NCBI GenBank assembly: GCA_963971535.1
Contig: OZ020585.1
Span: forward strand, 22,628,005 to 22,692,004
Direction: 5' to 3'
DNA: 64,000 nucleotides
Source: Notolepis coatsorum
Taxonomy: Eukaryota > Chordata > Actinopteri > Aulopiformes > Paralepididae
A program made the position numbers and the translations under genes. The notes beneath the pieces were generated by a model. That model saw only the letters and a list, made by a program, of their open reading frames with translations. It had not been told where the DNA came from and ran no database searches. The first letter of the stretch is position 1. The number at the start of each line of letters is the position of its first letter. This document shows positions 1 through 12,090 of the stretch, piece after piece.

Positions 1-65
1 AAAACATGCAATTGGTCCACTGATGGATACATCTTGATTTTGTCTAGTCTAGTGTGTTCATTAGA

Positions 66-310
66 TTAAATGGGTGAAATCCTCTTTCAGTGTTTTCTTA
101 GGCAGTTAGCCTCGCTGGTATGCGCGCCATTAGCGTTAGCCACGTGTCCGCCTTGTTTCGAACGGTTAAGCTTAGGCCCTCTTTCGAACTGGTTAAGGTT
201 AGAGTTTGGAATCAGGGCTGGTGGTCTAAAATGTTCAATCAATCAATCAATCAAAGCGGGGAACATAGAATCCGGGGAACATAGGACCCGGGGAACATAG
301 ACATGCTCCC
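66..310 (+). repeat. LINE-like 3' tail followed by short tandem repeat
   Basis: A tetranucleotide AATC tail (about 236-254) preceded by AAAATGTTC matches tails seen at 5870 and 12410, so this is probably the 3' end of a short LINE insertion. It is followed by three imperfect copies of a CCGGGGAACATAG-type unit up to about 301. The start of the insertion is not visible and no protein is recognised. Confidence 0.4.
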
Positions 311-1174
311 CTTTGGGTATGCAATCATCAAAAAAACTAAGTGGTTAAACTTGCTTCTTCCTTGTGCCGTGTGTATTTTATGAATTCCAATCTGGTGACA
401 GCTCAATACACCCCCAAGTCTGTGACAGGATGTACAGAGCTGCTCATACTTCTGAGAAATCCTGTTCCTCATGGCCCGCCGCCCGGGGACACACTGCTGT
501 CAGCAGGACCGCTGCCTCGCTGAGCGGCTGCCTCACTGAACTGCTGCGGCTTGCACAAACCTGGCTGTTCACACAAGAAGGTCAACAAGAGATTCTGCTC
601 CAATCACATGTAGAGGTGCTCATGGTGTGCAGAGAAAATTCGCCTAAGAACTTACTTAACGGTATGAGCAATCCAGTAGGTTAACATACACAGCCGATGC
701 TTCAGCTTCCAGTGTGTCCCTGACCTTTGTCAGATGTTCTCATTGTATACTTCCACCTTGAGGCTCTGATTTATTCTGCAATGAGATTACTCATCCCCAT
801 CACTATTTCCACTAAATGGCAGCAATGCGGTTGGATCTGTCTTTGGTATAGCTTATATTTAACCCTTTCAGATGTAAATTTTGGAAAGTTTTATCATAAT
901 TTAGAATTCTACCACTCAGTTACAGCTTTCAATGCATTCTCCAATGCAGAGAGTTGGACCATGTTCCACTGTCAAACATCTCTGACCAAACAGGAAGTAA
1001 ACTAACAGTGCTACCTTTACTCATATATAATATGATATTATTGTTCCCCCATATGTATCTTTTCTTTTATAAATTTGAACTGTAAATAATTTTATTGAAG
1101 GCATCTGTGCAGCCTTGTTTATTCATTGTATCCATGGAAATGACGATGAATGCAGCCATAAAAGTGAGGTTTCC
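311..1174. other. no recognisable feature
   Basis: The small open frames here, including one of about 106 codons near 364-684, resemble no family I know and show no splice-site context. I see nothing else. Confidence 0.4.
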
Positions 1175-1178
1175 TTAA

Positions 1179-1878
1179 CACATTGACCGCTAGCAGCAGG
1201 GGGCGCTGATCCCCCTTCATCGCCAGGTCTGATTATCTAATCATCCTGAAATCAACAATAGATTATCATAATTATATCTCGTCGTGCATACATGAAATGG
1301 CCCTCGTAGCGGGGCGCTCGCCCCCCCACCCCCCACCGCAGTCAACGGTAATAAGCACATACACCTACACACAGATAGCTTTGATCGCGGTAGAAAGAAA
1401 TATCAGATCAACACAAGGTTTCATACAGTATATAGAGTCCTTACCTTGTCTCTGATGTAATGCAATAAAAAGAATCCAGTTATCTGATCGCCATTCCGGT
1501 TATCCACAGCGATCATGTCCCCGACATTACTGAGCGTTACACACGGACGGGCGTGCGGGGGTTAATATTCCATGCCGTCGTTGTAAGCCCCTGGCTCGCC
1601 TGAGTATTTAAACCCCGCCTGCACGGCTCAGATCGGCTCTGAAAATACACCAGCCCATTTCCAATGAGGATGCAATAGCTCCGCAAGGCAGTAGAGGGCG
1701 GTGTTGACCGTCTGCCAGCTCAGACACATTCACCAGGGTATACAGAGGCTGCAGACATGAATTATGAATAGATATAGCGAATAAATGAAATAACGATCCC
1801 AAAAACAAGTTAACACTTTTTTGGCGATATTCGCATGGTGGGCAATAACGAGTATACTCGTTTTTGGCAATTATTGTG
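1179..1878. mobile_element. piggyBac-like MITE (700 bp)
   Basis: The segment is flanked by TTAA on both sides (1175-1178, 1879-1882), the target duplication of piggyBac-type elements. The ends read CACATTGACCGC on the left and, reverse-complemented, CACAATAATTGCC on the right, an imperfect inverted repeat. It has no transposase. The ends resemble the better-supported TTAA elements at 7453-8381 and 13200-13404, which is the main reason for the call. Confidence 0.5.
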
Positions 1879-1882
1879 TTAA

Positions 1883-2842
1883 GCTGAAAAGACATAGAAC
1901 TATAGTCTGTTTACATTTCCGATAACTACATCACTGCTTAACTCGTAAATGTTCAGACAAAGACAAACATTTTATTAGTCAAAGTTACAAATCTTTGCTC
2001 TCTCGCACAGAGGTGTTTAGCAGGTTGTGATGTACAGGTGTATAGAGACAGCTCTGTGTAGGAGTCTGCTTTCAATGTCCATCATTAGAATGCAGAGTGC
2101 TCAAAATATGAGATTGTACACCTGAAGGGGTTAAATCTAACTTCCAACTGCAGGTTCTTGCCCTAACCTTGATCTGTTTCCCAGAGGACCATCTTTGCCA
2201 TTAAGTGCCAAGAAAAGTAGGTCACCGCAGGATGAATGCAGGATGGCAGATGGCTCTATTTGGGAAAGTTAATGTTTCATAAGGACTTCTATTACTCAAG
2301 TCTGTCAACTCCTTCTCTTGTAAAACGTTTTTTTTTTCAGAAGAATGTCAGGTTATGCAGCAGACAAACAGAAATCATAGTGTACATGATTGTAAGAGAA
2401 CATTGAACACCAGCTCAGCGTGTGTTTGGGTCCAACGTTTAAAATGTACTCTTATTCATCTATAACCCTCTGAGACCACCATAGACCCATTTTTTTTATG
2501 GGGGGACAGGCAATGTTCCCTCTAAAAAAAAATTCGGTCTGAGCAATAAATCAAATATTTATTTGACCATTGATTGATGATACAGAGCAAAGTCCTTACT
2601 TTGGCTGATTTGGCGGCGTGAGTCGTGTCACTAACTTTTGTCTTTTTAGGAGGCTGACTCGACTCGTCATTATTTTATTAAGTGAATTATCATGCGACTT
2701 CAAGAGTGACCATATTGTGATTTTTTTTTAAAGAGGACACTGCCTTCAGCCTCAAGATGCTTAATGATACTCGAAAGATGTCTTATCATTTTAATATATT
2801 TAAAGTATGCCTCCTCTGTATGGATATAAAATTATTGTTTAT
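1883..2842. other. AT-rich stretch, nothing recognised
   Basis: No gene, terminal repeat or tandem array is evident between the TTAA element and the hAT element that starts at 2851. Confidence 0.4.
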
Positions 2843-2891
2843 ATTATTTTCAGTGATGGGAATAACGGCATTACTAACGGCGTTAGTTTTT

Positions 2892-4907
2892 TCAGTAACG
2901 AGTAATCTCGTGAATTGCCTCAAACATGTTCACAGTTGCATTTAAGCTGGTGAATCTTTGGGACAGTTGCTCGATGATGATATCGAGACAAGCATTGAAA
3001 ACATTCACCCGAAAGTTGCTCTCTGCGTCAGTGAGGCGGCTGTCTTCAGCAAGTTCATCAAAGTGACGTTTCACTTTTCTGGCCCTGGTTGTTTCAAACT
3101 GCGTTGTACTTCCCCATTTAGTAGCCAGGGCAAGAGTGGCGGACTTCGCATCGTCAAATGGTCCCCTATACTCCACCAAAACAGTGATGGCATTTTGCAG
3201 TAGACTAGATGCTTTCAGAATATCCGCGTCTTTTGCTTGGAGTAACTGTGAAGCACAATTTATGCTTTCCAAAATCTTGGTCTGCATGTTGACCAAAAAA
3301 AGAAAGCTAAATTTGCTTATAGCATTCTTGAGTGCGCTTGCTTCATTTCGCTCATCATTTTTGTCACTGGTAATGGATATTTTGACGAGGGCTTTTATAA
3401 TGTCTCCATATCGGTGCCTTAACGCAACAAGCGCATCATGGCGATATGACCAGCGAGTGGGACACAGCGTTTTAATGTGATAGTTCTGCTCTCTGGCGTC
3501 ATTAACTCACTGAGCAATGCCCATCGTTTGATACTGTGACCAAAAAAGTTGTAGAGCGTCTCTAGTGTCATAGAACTGCTTTACTCCAGGGACATTGTTA
3601 ACAGAGTCGTTGAGTGCTAGGTTGAGATTATGAGCAGCACAATGAACATAGTGGGCAAGGGGCTCCTTCTCTGCTATTCTTGCTTGCACGCCTGAATACA
3701 CACCACTCATATTAGCCGCACCATCATAGCCCTGTCCGCGGCATTTAGACAGATCGAATCCGTTTTTCTCTATAGAACCAAGGATTTTGTTTTCAAGCTC
3801 TGAAGCTGATGAACCTTCAGGCACTTCAAAACCCCAAAAGACTTCATTGATCTGTATATCGGTTGCAATATCCATGTCGTTCTTAACAACAGTTATGTAA
3901 CGGTAAACCTGACTCAACTGGTCTATCTTTGACACATCTTGCGTTGTGTCCATGATGGGGAATAAAATGGGGCTTCGTTTATTTCATCAATGATGTCAGC
4001 TTTCACACGTTGAGATAATATGTAAATAATCTCATCTTGAATCTGGTGACTGAGGTATTTCACTGACCCTTCTGGTCGGTTGATTAGCTCTTTCAAAACA
4101 GGGTCGTAGCGAGCCAATAATTCGATTATTGACAAAAAGTTGCCAGCTTTGCCCTGACCTAAGACCTCTCGTTGCCCCCTGAATGCCAAGTTGCTTGACG
4201 CTCGAGTCAGGGTTACATTAACAATGCGCTCCACGACCTGTCTCCAAAATTGGGCAGCATTACGCACATTCCTCTCCATGTCAGCGTCTATTGTGCCATT
4301 GTTTTTCCACTGCTCATATACTACGCATGCACCCAGGTGAATTTGAGTGGATTCATGCCTCTCAATTTTAGTAGAAAGATGTTTCCAGTCTTTTATTCCA
4401 TTGACCCATGCATTGTTGTAGAACGGTGCGTTTCTGTGGGCAAAAAGCCAGCAAGGCTCACAATAGCAGCAGTCCAATTTTGGTGAATAGCACATCCAGC
4501 TGCGTGGAAACTTCATCCCAACTTTAGTTGTGGAGGAGTAATACGTTTCTGAAAAGCAACGATTATCATTGTCTTTGGGAAATGGACCTTTTGGTTTGCA
4601 CGGACCCATTTTAAGGATATACCTTTTGATATTGGCATCCTCAATATTTTCCAAATAGTTTCCACGATCAGTCGGAAAACGCCCCAGATTATAATTGCAG
4701 GACTGAGAGGACACATCATGATCCGTGGTTTCACCCGTAGCGTGAGGAGGAGACCTGTTGCTGCTTTCATTTTCAGTGTCCGGTACTTCACCTTGCGGGC
4801 CCGCAGCAGGTAAGGAGGGGGAGGGGTGTGGCGCCTGGTCAGGCGTCAGGCCTGGTTCTGCCGAGCAGCTAGCAGCAGCTGCTGACTCATCCCTATTGCC
4901 ATCATCA
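2892..4907 (-). pseudogene. hAT transposase, TTF-type zinc finger / DUF4371, broken
   Basis: Reading down the minus strand from the acceptor at about 4907, an open frame runs to 3923. It contains a TTF-type zinc-finger region (WMCYSPKLDCCYCEPCWLF) and a DUF4371-like segment. Near 3950 the frame shifts into 3953-3507, which has the RNase H-fold part (GQGYDGAANMSG and the HCAAHNLNLAL block). More frame changes near 3540 and 3490 lead to the frame ending at 2892. The C-terminal hAT dimerisation domain is absent: the frame stops about 40 bp before the terminal repeat. So there are at least three frame breaks plus a truncation. Family members act in the nucleus to cut and paste the element. Confidence 0.8.
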
Positions 4908-5045
4908 CTACAGACAGCCGAGGGACAGAGAAGGAAATAATAAGCTAAGCGGCCGAGCTACACGAAGTAACAACAACAACCATAGATATCAACATTTACA
5001 AACTCACATTTTCTTGTTGAGTGTGTGTCCGTGATTTTAGCCTAC

Positions 5046-5260
5046 CTGTAAATCTGGCTCGTCACTCCCACTAACGCTGTTTCATCCCCGGGCCTCGGGG
5101 ATGAAACACGGCTGGCAACTTCAGTCTCATCTCCCGCGGGAGGAGGTGTAGGGCGAAAAAAATATCCATCTAACTTAGACAATTTAGCTTTTCCCTGGTC
5201 CTTTTTCTCCTTTTCTTTGCGTTTTGTCGCTCCACTCTTGTGTTTATAAGTACTACTCAT
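5046..5260 (-). CDS. hAT transposase exon 1 (N-terminal)
   Basis: A minus-strand reading frame starts at an ATG at 5260 and encodes a Lys-rich N-terminus (MSSTYKHKSGATKRKEKEKK), then a DGYFF motif and acidic/proline stretches. This is a common design for exon 1 of DUF4371-type hAT proteins. The frame meets a good donor, CAG|GTAGG, at 5046/5045, before its own stop at 5042. The likely acceptor is TGTCTGTAG at 4908-4916 after a pyrimidine-rich run, giving an intron of about 138 bp. The frame is intact, but the downstream exon is damaged. Confidence 0.6.
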
Positions 5261-5514
5261 GCTTAAGTTTGTTAGGCCTTAGGCAGTGGCAGACCGTCAG
5301 ACGCTCTGTTGAATGACGGGTGATTGATGATTGATGACGTTGGTTTACGTGATGACGATTTTACCCAAAATACATTTGGATTCACTTTTTTTTTTATATA
5401 TATATATATATGTTTTAATGTTAAATGTGAGTGTGAAAATAGCAGCACAACAAGTTCAACTCATATTATAGGCTACAATGGTTTATTATACACCTAATAA
5501 TAATGACCATGAAC

Positions 5515-5655
5515 GTCGGGCCCGCCGGGATATCTCGGGGGCGGAGCCTGCTGTCTCGCGACGGGCCCGGGCCCCCCATTGGGTCCCGCCCGTCGCGGGC
5601 CCGGGGAGCCCCGCCCCTACAGCCCCCCCTGAAGCTCCGCCCCTGGCTCAGAGAT
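5515..5655. repeat. GC-rich foldback (about 140 bp)
   Basis: This is a sudden very GC-rich block in AT-rich surroundings. Left-arm pieces such as CGGGGGCGGAGC and CGCGACGGGCCC are mirrored on the right as GCTCCGCCCC and GGGCCCGTCGCG-type strings, so the block can fold on itself. It is probably a small non-autonomous insertion inside the hAT element. No coding sense is seen. Confidence 0.5.
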
Positions 5656-5663
5656 ATATATAT

Positions 5664-5881
5664 ATCTGTATGTCATGCATGTCTTAAATGTCATGATTAG
5701 ATTAGTTTAGATGATTAGATTAGATTCTTATATCTGTATGTTGTGTATGTCATAAATGTCATGAATTGAAAATGGGGGACCATGATGTAAACAAGACGAA
5801 AGTGTTTCTCTGGTCTGCATCCCCTTAACAACTGTACTGTACCCATTCTGCAATCTTTTAATTAAAATGTTCAATCAATCA
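5664..5881 (+). mobile_element. LINE 3' end fragment
   Basis: It shares the block ATGGGGGACC.TGATGTAAAC, then CTCTGGTCTGCATCCCCTTA and the ending ACCCATTCTGCAATCT, with 48766-48911 (same strand) and 12470-12600 (opposite strand). It ends in AAAATGTTCAATCAATCA, a short AATC-type tail. 5'-truncated, no protein. Nested in the hAT element at 2851-6548. Confidence 0.65.
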
Positions 5882-5989
5882 GTATATATTTGTTATTTAT
5901 TTTTGGTATAGTGCTTAACAAGCATAATTTAATGTTGCCCAGTTGTGGCCTGTTGAGGGGCAATACATATCAAAAGTTCCAAAACATAG

Positions 5990-6190
5990 GGCGGCTAGGT
6001 GGCGCAGTGGGCAAGGCGCTCGCCACCAACGCAGGATATGCTGGGTTCGAGCCCAGCTCTCGGCGTTGCTAATTCAAATGTTCACGACAACATGGATGCA
6101 TGTACTCTGCCAGTATGTTTAATATCCATAATACTAAAGGTTTGACTAAGATTTTTATGAAATTGTATTGTATAAAATAAATAAATAAAA
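5990..6190 (+). mobile_element. tRNA-derived SINE
   Basis: The head has a Pol III A box (GTGGCGCAGTGGGCAAGG, from about 5999) and a B box (GGGTTCGAGCCC, about 6043-6054) at tRNA-like spacing. About 110 bp of unrelated body follows, then an A-rich AATAAATAAATAAAAAAA end near 6190. The head closely resembles the minus-strand one at 62312-62391. It is not a functional tRNA: there is no clean acceptor stem. TSDs were not identified with confidence. Confidence 0.7.
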
Positions 6191-6291
6191 AAAAAATATT
6201 TTTACCACCATTCGCCTTTTCATGTCACGCACCACCTAGAGGGCGCTCGCGCACCACAAGGGGTGCGCGCACCACAGTTTGGGAACCACTG
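6191..6291. mobile_element. hAT terminal fragment
   Basis: The segment ends GTTTGGGAACCACTG, which reversed is CAGTGGTTCCCAAAC, the end seen in the complete 555-bp hAT element at 47172-47726. No matching left end is present, so this is a remnant, possibly left after other insertions. Confidence 0.45.
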
Positions 6292-6556
6292 CACTATATA
6301 AACATAGTAATTATAATATCTACATACATGGCATTTGATTGGAGGCTAGTCTCACTTTGTCCCACAGCAACATTAAAATAGTTTAGATGTGTGTTTATGT
6401 AAAAAGAAAAATCTTGAAAGTAACGCAATAGTTACTTTCTGAAGTAACTAGTTACTTTTATAATTTGTAACTGAGTAAGTAATTGTGTTACTTTTTGGAA
6501 GAAGTAACTGTAACTAGTTACTTTTTAAAAGTAACTTGCCCAACACTGATTATTTT

Positions 6557-7448
6557 ACAACAAAATAATATCGCTATAACCAAAGTTACTCAACATGCTG
6601 TATTATGCCTAAAGTGATCTATCTGACAAATCTCAAGAAAATAACTAAATCAACCTATGACAAAATAATATATATTTTCAAGTCTTACTGGACAAAATAA
6701 ATAACAAGAAAAATATGAAGTAATGTATTAGAACATCCAGATTTAAAAAATATATCTTTGTATCTTTTCAATGTAATGTAAATTATAAAACAGTAACCTC
6801 ACAAAGATACTAATTTAAAAGTGCACTATGCAGTTTTGAATTTATTACATTTGCATAACTTGCAATTAGTGTACAAAACTAATTTATTACACACATAATC
6901 CTTAGAATGATTGTATCATATAACAAGCATCTTATCAAACCAAAACATCATTTTGAGGCATCAAAATAGTTTTAAATAATTTTCTTTCTCTCTGTATAGC
7001 TGCATACTTCAATCAATTCGGTCAACTTTGCCATCAAACTCGCCTCGCACAGCTTTATTTGTAATGTTTTTCTGTGTCCATGTGAGCTTTGAGATCGCCA
7101 GCACCTTTATTAGACACAGAAACCATTAGTCTCGACCGGGACGGTAAATTGGAAACGTTAGCTAACTAATAGTTTGGTCTACGTTTCTAATAAATGCCGT
7201 CAAATATTATGTCTTTATGAATTGACCTTACCTTTGAGCAAACATAAGTGTGCTTGGAAATGGTCTTACCATTCAGTTGTGTATGTGGTCGACAACACAG
7301 CAGAATCCACCGCTTGCATTTGCCGAGTTTTCTTTTTGGCTTCGGAAAAGGTACAAAATATACTCCTCCATCCTGTCACGCCCGGTCATTGGACTTGCAG
7401 CACCACTCATGAACATTACACCACTGCATTTGTGTTTATCTATGTTTA
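6557..7448. other. AT-rich stretch, nothing recognised
   Basis: No reading frame of interest, terminal repeat or tandem array found. The frame at 7174-7452 has no recognisable family. Confidence 0.4.
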
Positions 7449-7452
7449 TTAA

Positions 7453-8381
7453 CACTTTGGCTGCCAGGGGTTAAATTCATTATCAACCGTAGGTTGCCGG
7501 CTCTATTTGTCTATAGAGAAAGTCCCCTTCTTTGCAGGGCTATAACTTTTTAAATTCTATTGCTACATTGCCATTATTAGGGCCCATTCAAAGTCCTATA
7601 TGTATTGTTCATTGTGTAGCAACGTTAAACTTTTTATGGTCTAATGTATAAGTATGTTTTCATCTCTTTCTGCAGCTTTCTCCAGAACGTGATCTATAGC
7701 CCCAAATACATTATATTGATGATGCAATACAGTTTTATGGCAATCAGCGCAATATAAAAAATTCCAACTAGACGTACTTCTAGAAGTTACTACATGTCAT
7801 CTGATGTTGACCGGATGGGCTAGGGGGCGTTTATAATTCCGTGGGCAGCGTTATACCAATCATCTAATGTGGGTAAAATGTTGATAATAGCAGTTAGTAT
7901 CGAAGACGGTAACTTTACACGCTAAAACTCACCCCAGTCTCCGCGCGCCGTTGGGCGATCATCGTAGAGTAGAAATTTTATCATTATGGGATGTAGATTT
8001 ACCCGGTCCATCTCCAGCTTGTATAATGGTATATACGTCCAAATCATGTTGTTTATCGAGTTATTGGCAATCGATCGCTATGTAGTGTGACGAGCCAGAG
8101 TCCCGGGACATGTACCGAGTGCCCGGAAGTAATACGGCCGTCCAGCACAACCTCTACGGCACTTCCTGTTAAGCGATTGCGCCGATCGGCCACCAGATGG
8201 CGCTCCTGAACCGCCAGAGAGCTCAGTGGGTCCTCCTGGTGGATCTCAGGCCAGCGGAGGGGACATATGAATCCAATCCCAGATTTTTGAAATATTGATA
8301 TTAAAGACGCTATAAAGCGTCTTCGGCAACTTGAGCATGGCCGGGAATGACGTGTTTAAGCGTTTCCCGGCACCCAAAGTG
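7453..8381. mobile_element. piggyBac-like MITE (929 bp)
   Basis: TTAA flanks both sides (7449-7452, 8382-8385). The ends are CACTTTGGCTGCC and, reversed, CACTTTGGGTGCC: 12 of 13 positions match. Subterminal blocks (GCCCTGCAAAGAAGG near the left end in reverse, AGACGCTTTATAGCGTCTT near the right) recur in reverse order in the element at 10448-13195, so both belong to one family. It encodes no transposase. Confidence 0.75.
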
Positions 8382-8385
8382 TTAA

Positions 8386-8862
8386 TTTGTTATCTGTTGT
8401 GCTCACTTGTTTGTTGTCTGTGTATCTGTTGTGCCCCATTGTCTAGTCTAGTGTATTCTCCCCCTGTTTCTGTATCTATGTGTTATTTAGTCTCCTCATG
8501 TTTCAGTATGTTACCCCAGGCTGTTCAGTCTTTCCCACACAGCTGGGTCTTGTTTCCAATCACCCTCATGTGTCAATTAGTCTGTGTATATTAGTGTTGT
8601 TTGCCCTGCCCTCCTGTGCTTGGTCATTGTTCATGTTACCCTCGTCCTGTGTGTTGTCAACCTTTTGTTTCTCCGTTCTTATCAGTGAGTCAGTTTTGTA
8701 TTGTTTGCCACGTTAAAGTAAAGTGCTTATTATTTTCATCCACGACTCGTGCTTCATCTATTTTCATCCTGCACCACCTCTGCTCGTGTTAAATCTGCAT
8801 ACCGGGTTCTACTTCTCTCTACCATCGACATGCCAGCGAAACGCTCCAGGAATCGTAACAGA
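8386..8862 (+). mobile_element. LTR-like remnant (3' part)
   Basis: The segment has T-rich promoter-proximal sequence, TTGTTTCCAATCACCCTCAT, a possible signal AGTAAAGTGC near 8718 and a CACGACTCGTGC motif near 8742, which I associate with LTRs of fish Ty3/gypsy-type elements. It is immediately followed by a gag-like start. Its 5' part is cut off by the MITE ending at 8381. No matching second LTR is in the window. The assignment rests on recognition only. Confidence 0.35.
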
Positions 8863-9400
8863 ATGACCGAGCCACACCTGAACCCGGCAGAAAGGAGAGA
8901 CGGAGCGAGCTTCGCGCTCGGGATCCTGGGCGCTTCGGTCCTGCGTGTCGACCAGGCGACGGCTCGGGGAACTGCAGGTCTTCCTCGCCGGCCTGATCGA
9001 GGTCTCCGCCGCCCTGGGGGGTTCCGGAGGACGAGATACCACCATGGCAGACCTGGAGGACGACGCCGAATTCCGCTGCCGGAGGGACCCCGGTTGGGGG
9101 TCCTGCACCGCGTCCTGCCGCCAGGGAGCCTCCGGTTCGGGGTTCGGCAGTGGGTCTCGCCGCAGAGGAGACCCCAGCCCCAGGTCCTACTCCGGAGCCG
9201 TTGCCTTTACCCGCCATCCTTCCCTGCTCCAGCCCTCCTCGTCAGTCACCTCCCCCCGACCCAGTTCCCAGGAGCCCCGTTCCTCCCCCCGCACCTCTGC
9301 GCCGACGCTGCTACCCTCCCTCCCACCCTTCCCAGCCCCGTCCCTCGTCCGCCCTTCCTCCCTCCGCACCTTTTCGCCGGTGCTGCTCCCACCCTTCCCG
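8863..9400 (+). pseudogene. gag-like remnant, frame-shifted
   Basis: From an ATG at 8863 one frame reads MTEPHLNPAERR; another frame from 8945 reads a helical segment (LQVFLAGLIEVSAALGG). Together they suggest the first part of an LTR-retroelement Gag with at least one frameshift. The sequence then turns into proline/arginine-rich low complexity and no protease or polymerase follows. It could equally be chance GC-rich open frames. Confidence 0.3.
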
Positions 9401-9404
9401 TTCC

Positions 9405-9830
9405 CGGGGGCGTGTACCACTTCCGCAACGGATTTGATTTCCGGGGTTGGCCTGATTGGCCGCGACGGCCACATGACACGCCGTGGCACGCCCCCGCGGC
9501 AGCCGCAGTGGCAAGCGCGCTGCCGTTGGCGAAAGCAGGATGAGAGAGCGTAGATTTCGCTGTGTATCATTTAATCATTTATCATTTAACATTTGAAAGG
9601 CATACATTGTTGTCATACAGAAGTACAGAATACTTTTATCCAAAATGCTCCTTACTGTTACTGTTAGAGACTGTGCTAGACAAATGAATGACTAATTCGG
9701 TCAGAAATAGCGTAACTAATAACGTTAGTAAACACTGCTTATATGCTTATTATGTCTGTGGGGTACAGTAAACGTTATGTTGGATTATGAATGTCTTTAT
9801 AGCTATGCTGCCAGGCTGGAATATGTTGTT
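9405..9830. repeat. dispersed repeat related to the foldback at 11255-11945
   Basis: Parts of this block occur again at 11255-11560 in the same direction (CGTAGATTTCGCTGTGTATC and following sequence; CGTTGGCGAAAGCAGGATGA) and part of it at 11690-11750 in reverse (CATAATAAGCATATAAGCAG). It includes about 80 bp (9609-9690) shared with the LINE piece at 46344-46420. It truncates the left side of the outer piggyBac-like element. Confidence 0.5.
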
Positions 9831-11254
9831 TCTTTAGTGGCACCTCCGGACTTTAGTGGCACCCTGTCTGAGATTGCAACGCATCAATACCGCCGCCTGG
9901 TGGATGGTCGGGCGAGTTACACTCACGCTAAACCGGAAGTGGCGATCGGTGCATCGAGGAAATTCCTCCGGCAGTAATATCTTGTTACGTGGGTCCAGAC
10001 AAACGCTCAAGTGCATTTGGATCGCTTTTGAAACGCAATAATCGATATGATTTCGGCGTTTATTGCACCATACAAACCGGAAATGGATCTAGGAGATCAA
10101 CGTCAAATAATTGGGATCTTTTTCCTCCAGTCTCATCGGCGAACGGTAAGAGGACACTAACGTTATTTTCAGCCCGATTGTCCATTTCTTTGTTTACAAT
10201 CAGTCTGATCAATATATCAACCCATACTAAATAAAGCCGTTACTGACGATCAAGGGATTATAAACGACCCCCCCCCCCCCCTTTCCTTCACGCATGATGA
10301 AGCATAATGTGTACCGATCATATACATTTGAATTTTGGAAAGAAACGCCAATCGATAATCTATCATATGCGTCAGGGCCTATAACTAGCGTTTTTGGAAT
10401 TACAGCAGAAAAGCTTAAAAACATACTTATATTCTAGATGGTATTAACCCTTTAATCGCCAATGACGTGTTTAGACGTCATTCCTCGCCATGCGTAATCT
10501 GCCAATGACGTTTTACAGCGTCTTTGAGATCAATATTTAAAAAATCTGTCATGGCAATCATATTTCACTGACGGAGACTTGACGGGTGCTGTAGATCTCC
10601 TCTCAACTCTCCAACGGTTCAAGACCGCCACCTGGTGGCCGATCGGCGAGTTGCCAAAACCGGAAGTGAGCGGCCGGAAGTGGTGCTCACCCATATTTCG
10701 TCCGGCCTCCATCTCGACACACTGGATAATCGATCGGTTGCCATAGCTCAATAAACAACGTTATTTGGACGTATATAGTATTATACAACCTGGAAATGGA
10801 TCGCATATATCAACATCCCATAATAGCAATCTTTTTGCTCCACGCTCATCACCCAACGCTACGAGGAGACTGGGGTGAGTTTCAGCCTGTTTGTTTACCA
10901 TTTTCGATACAAACTGCTATGATCAATATATATCCCCCCCCCCCCATTTTCCCCCCTCCTTTTTCCTCCGATTTTTCTCCCATCCCAATGTTAGTCGTTA
11001 TGCCAATTCCCAATCCCCTTCCTGGTCGCTGCCCACTTACCCCCCACAGTCGGTCTGGGAGAGTGGAGGCTATCACGTGCTTCCTCCGACACACGTCTAG
11101 CCAATCAACCGCTTCTTTTCACCTGGCAGCGCGGACTCTCACTGAGAGGGTGTAACGTGTGGAAGGATCACACTACCCCCCTTAGATCCTATCCGCGCTG
11201 AGCAGGCGCCCCCACCGAACTGTAGGAGTCGCTGTTTACAACGACCCGGACGCC

Positions 11255-11945
11255 TGTAGCTGTTCCGCAACTGTTCCTACTTCCGGGGTAGGCCTGATTG
11301 GCCCTGACAGGCACGTGACCCGCCGTGGCCACGCCCCGCGGCAGCCCCAGGAGCAAGCGCGCTACTGCTGGAGTTCGCTTCGCCTTTCACATCGCTGCCG
11401 TTGGCGAAAGCAGGATGAGAGCAGGATGAGAGGCGAGAGCGTAGATTTCGCTGTGTATCATTTAATCATTTAACATTTGAAAGGCATACATTGTTGTCAT
11501 ACAGAAGTACAGAATACTTTTATCCAAAATGCTTCTTACTGTTACACTGTTAGAGACTGTGCAGTGCACGGCTTTAGTCTCACTCGAGTGAGGAAGACCG
11601 CTGGTTCTCCAACATACAGCGGTGTGCTCTTCAGAATGTACCGGGAGAAACGTTTACTGTACCCCGCAGACATAATAAGCATATAAGCAGTGCTTACTAA
11701 CGTTATTAGTTACGTTATTTCTGACCGAATTAGTCATTCATTTGTCTGCTTTCGCCAACGGCAGCGATGTGAAAGGCGAAGCGAACTCCAGCAGTAGCGC
11801 GCTTGCTCCAGCAGTCGCCCCGCGGCAGCCCCAGGAGCAAGCGCGCTACTGCTGGAGTTCGCTTCGCCTTAGCGCGCTCCTGGGGCATCGGAAGTAGGAA
11901 CGGTTGCGGAACAGCTACAGGCGACCCAGACCCACCCCGTCAGCT
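11255..11945. repeat. foldback with long inverted arms
   Basis: The left arm contains GCCTGTAGCTGTTCCGCAAC, GAGTTCGCTTCGCCTTTCAC and GCTGCCGTTGGCGAAAGCAG. The right arm has their reverse complements (GTTGCGGAACAGCTACAGGC near 11907, GTGAAAGGCGAAGCGAACTC near 11768). A piece of the left arm is repeated once more in direct orientation at about 11815-11872. Between the arms is the LINE-related segment also present at 9609 and 46344. Confidence 0.65.
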
Positions 11946-12090
11946 TTCCCACCCTCTAATACAGCCAATTGTATTAGTGTGAACGGCCAGCCAAGCTGGT
12001 GACAACGCCGGAGCTGTGAGCTGGATTCGAAACAATTGACATTGACAATCGGTATCAAACTACATTTGATGATCTAATATATGTATTTAT

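Larger units (their letters stand above)
2851..6548 (-). mobile_element. hAT DNA transposon, 3.7 kb, decayed autonomous copy
   Basis: The ends are CAGTGATGGG on the left and CCCAACACTG on the right, an inverted pair (CAGTGTTGGG when reversed). An exact 8-bp TSD ATTATTTT flanks them (2843-2850 and 6549-6556), typical of hAT. The right end has the GTTACTTT-rich subterminal motif common in vertebrate hATs. Inside, on the minus strand, are exons of a TTF-type zinc-finger/DUF4371 transposase. The half nearer the right end is interrupted by a GC-rich foldback, a LINE tail, a tRNA-derived SINE and another hAT-type end. It is not mobile on its own because the transposase is broken. Confidence 0.9.

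Noticed and set aside
5990..6065. Functional tRNA gene
   Set aside because: A and B boxes are present but there is no convincing acceptor stem, and an unrelated body with an A-rich tail follows, as in a SINE.
8809..9570. Several overlapping GC-rich frames on both strands
   Set aside because: Low-complexity Pro/Arg frames caused by GC-rich sequence; only the weak gag-like start at 8863 was kept, with low confidence.
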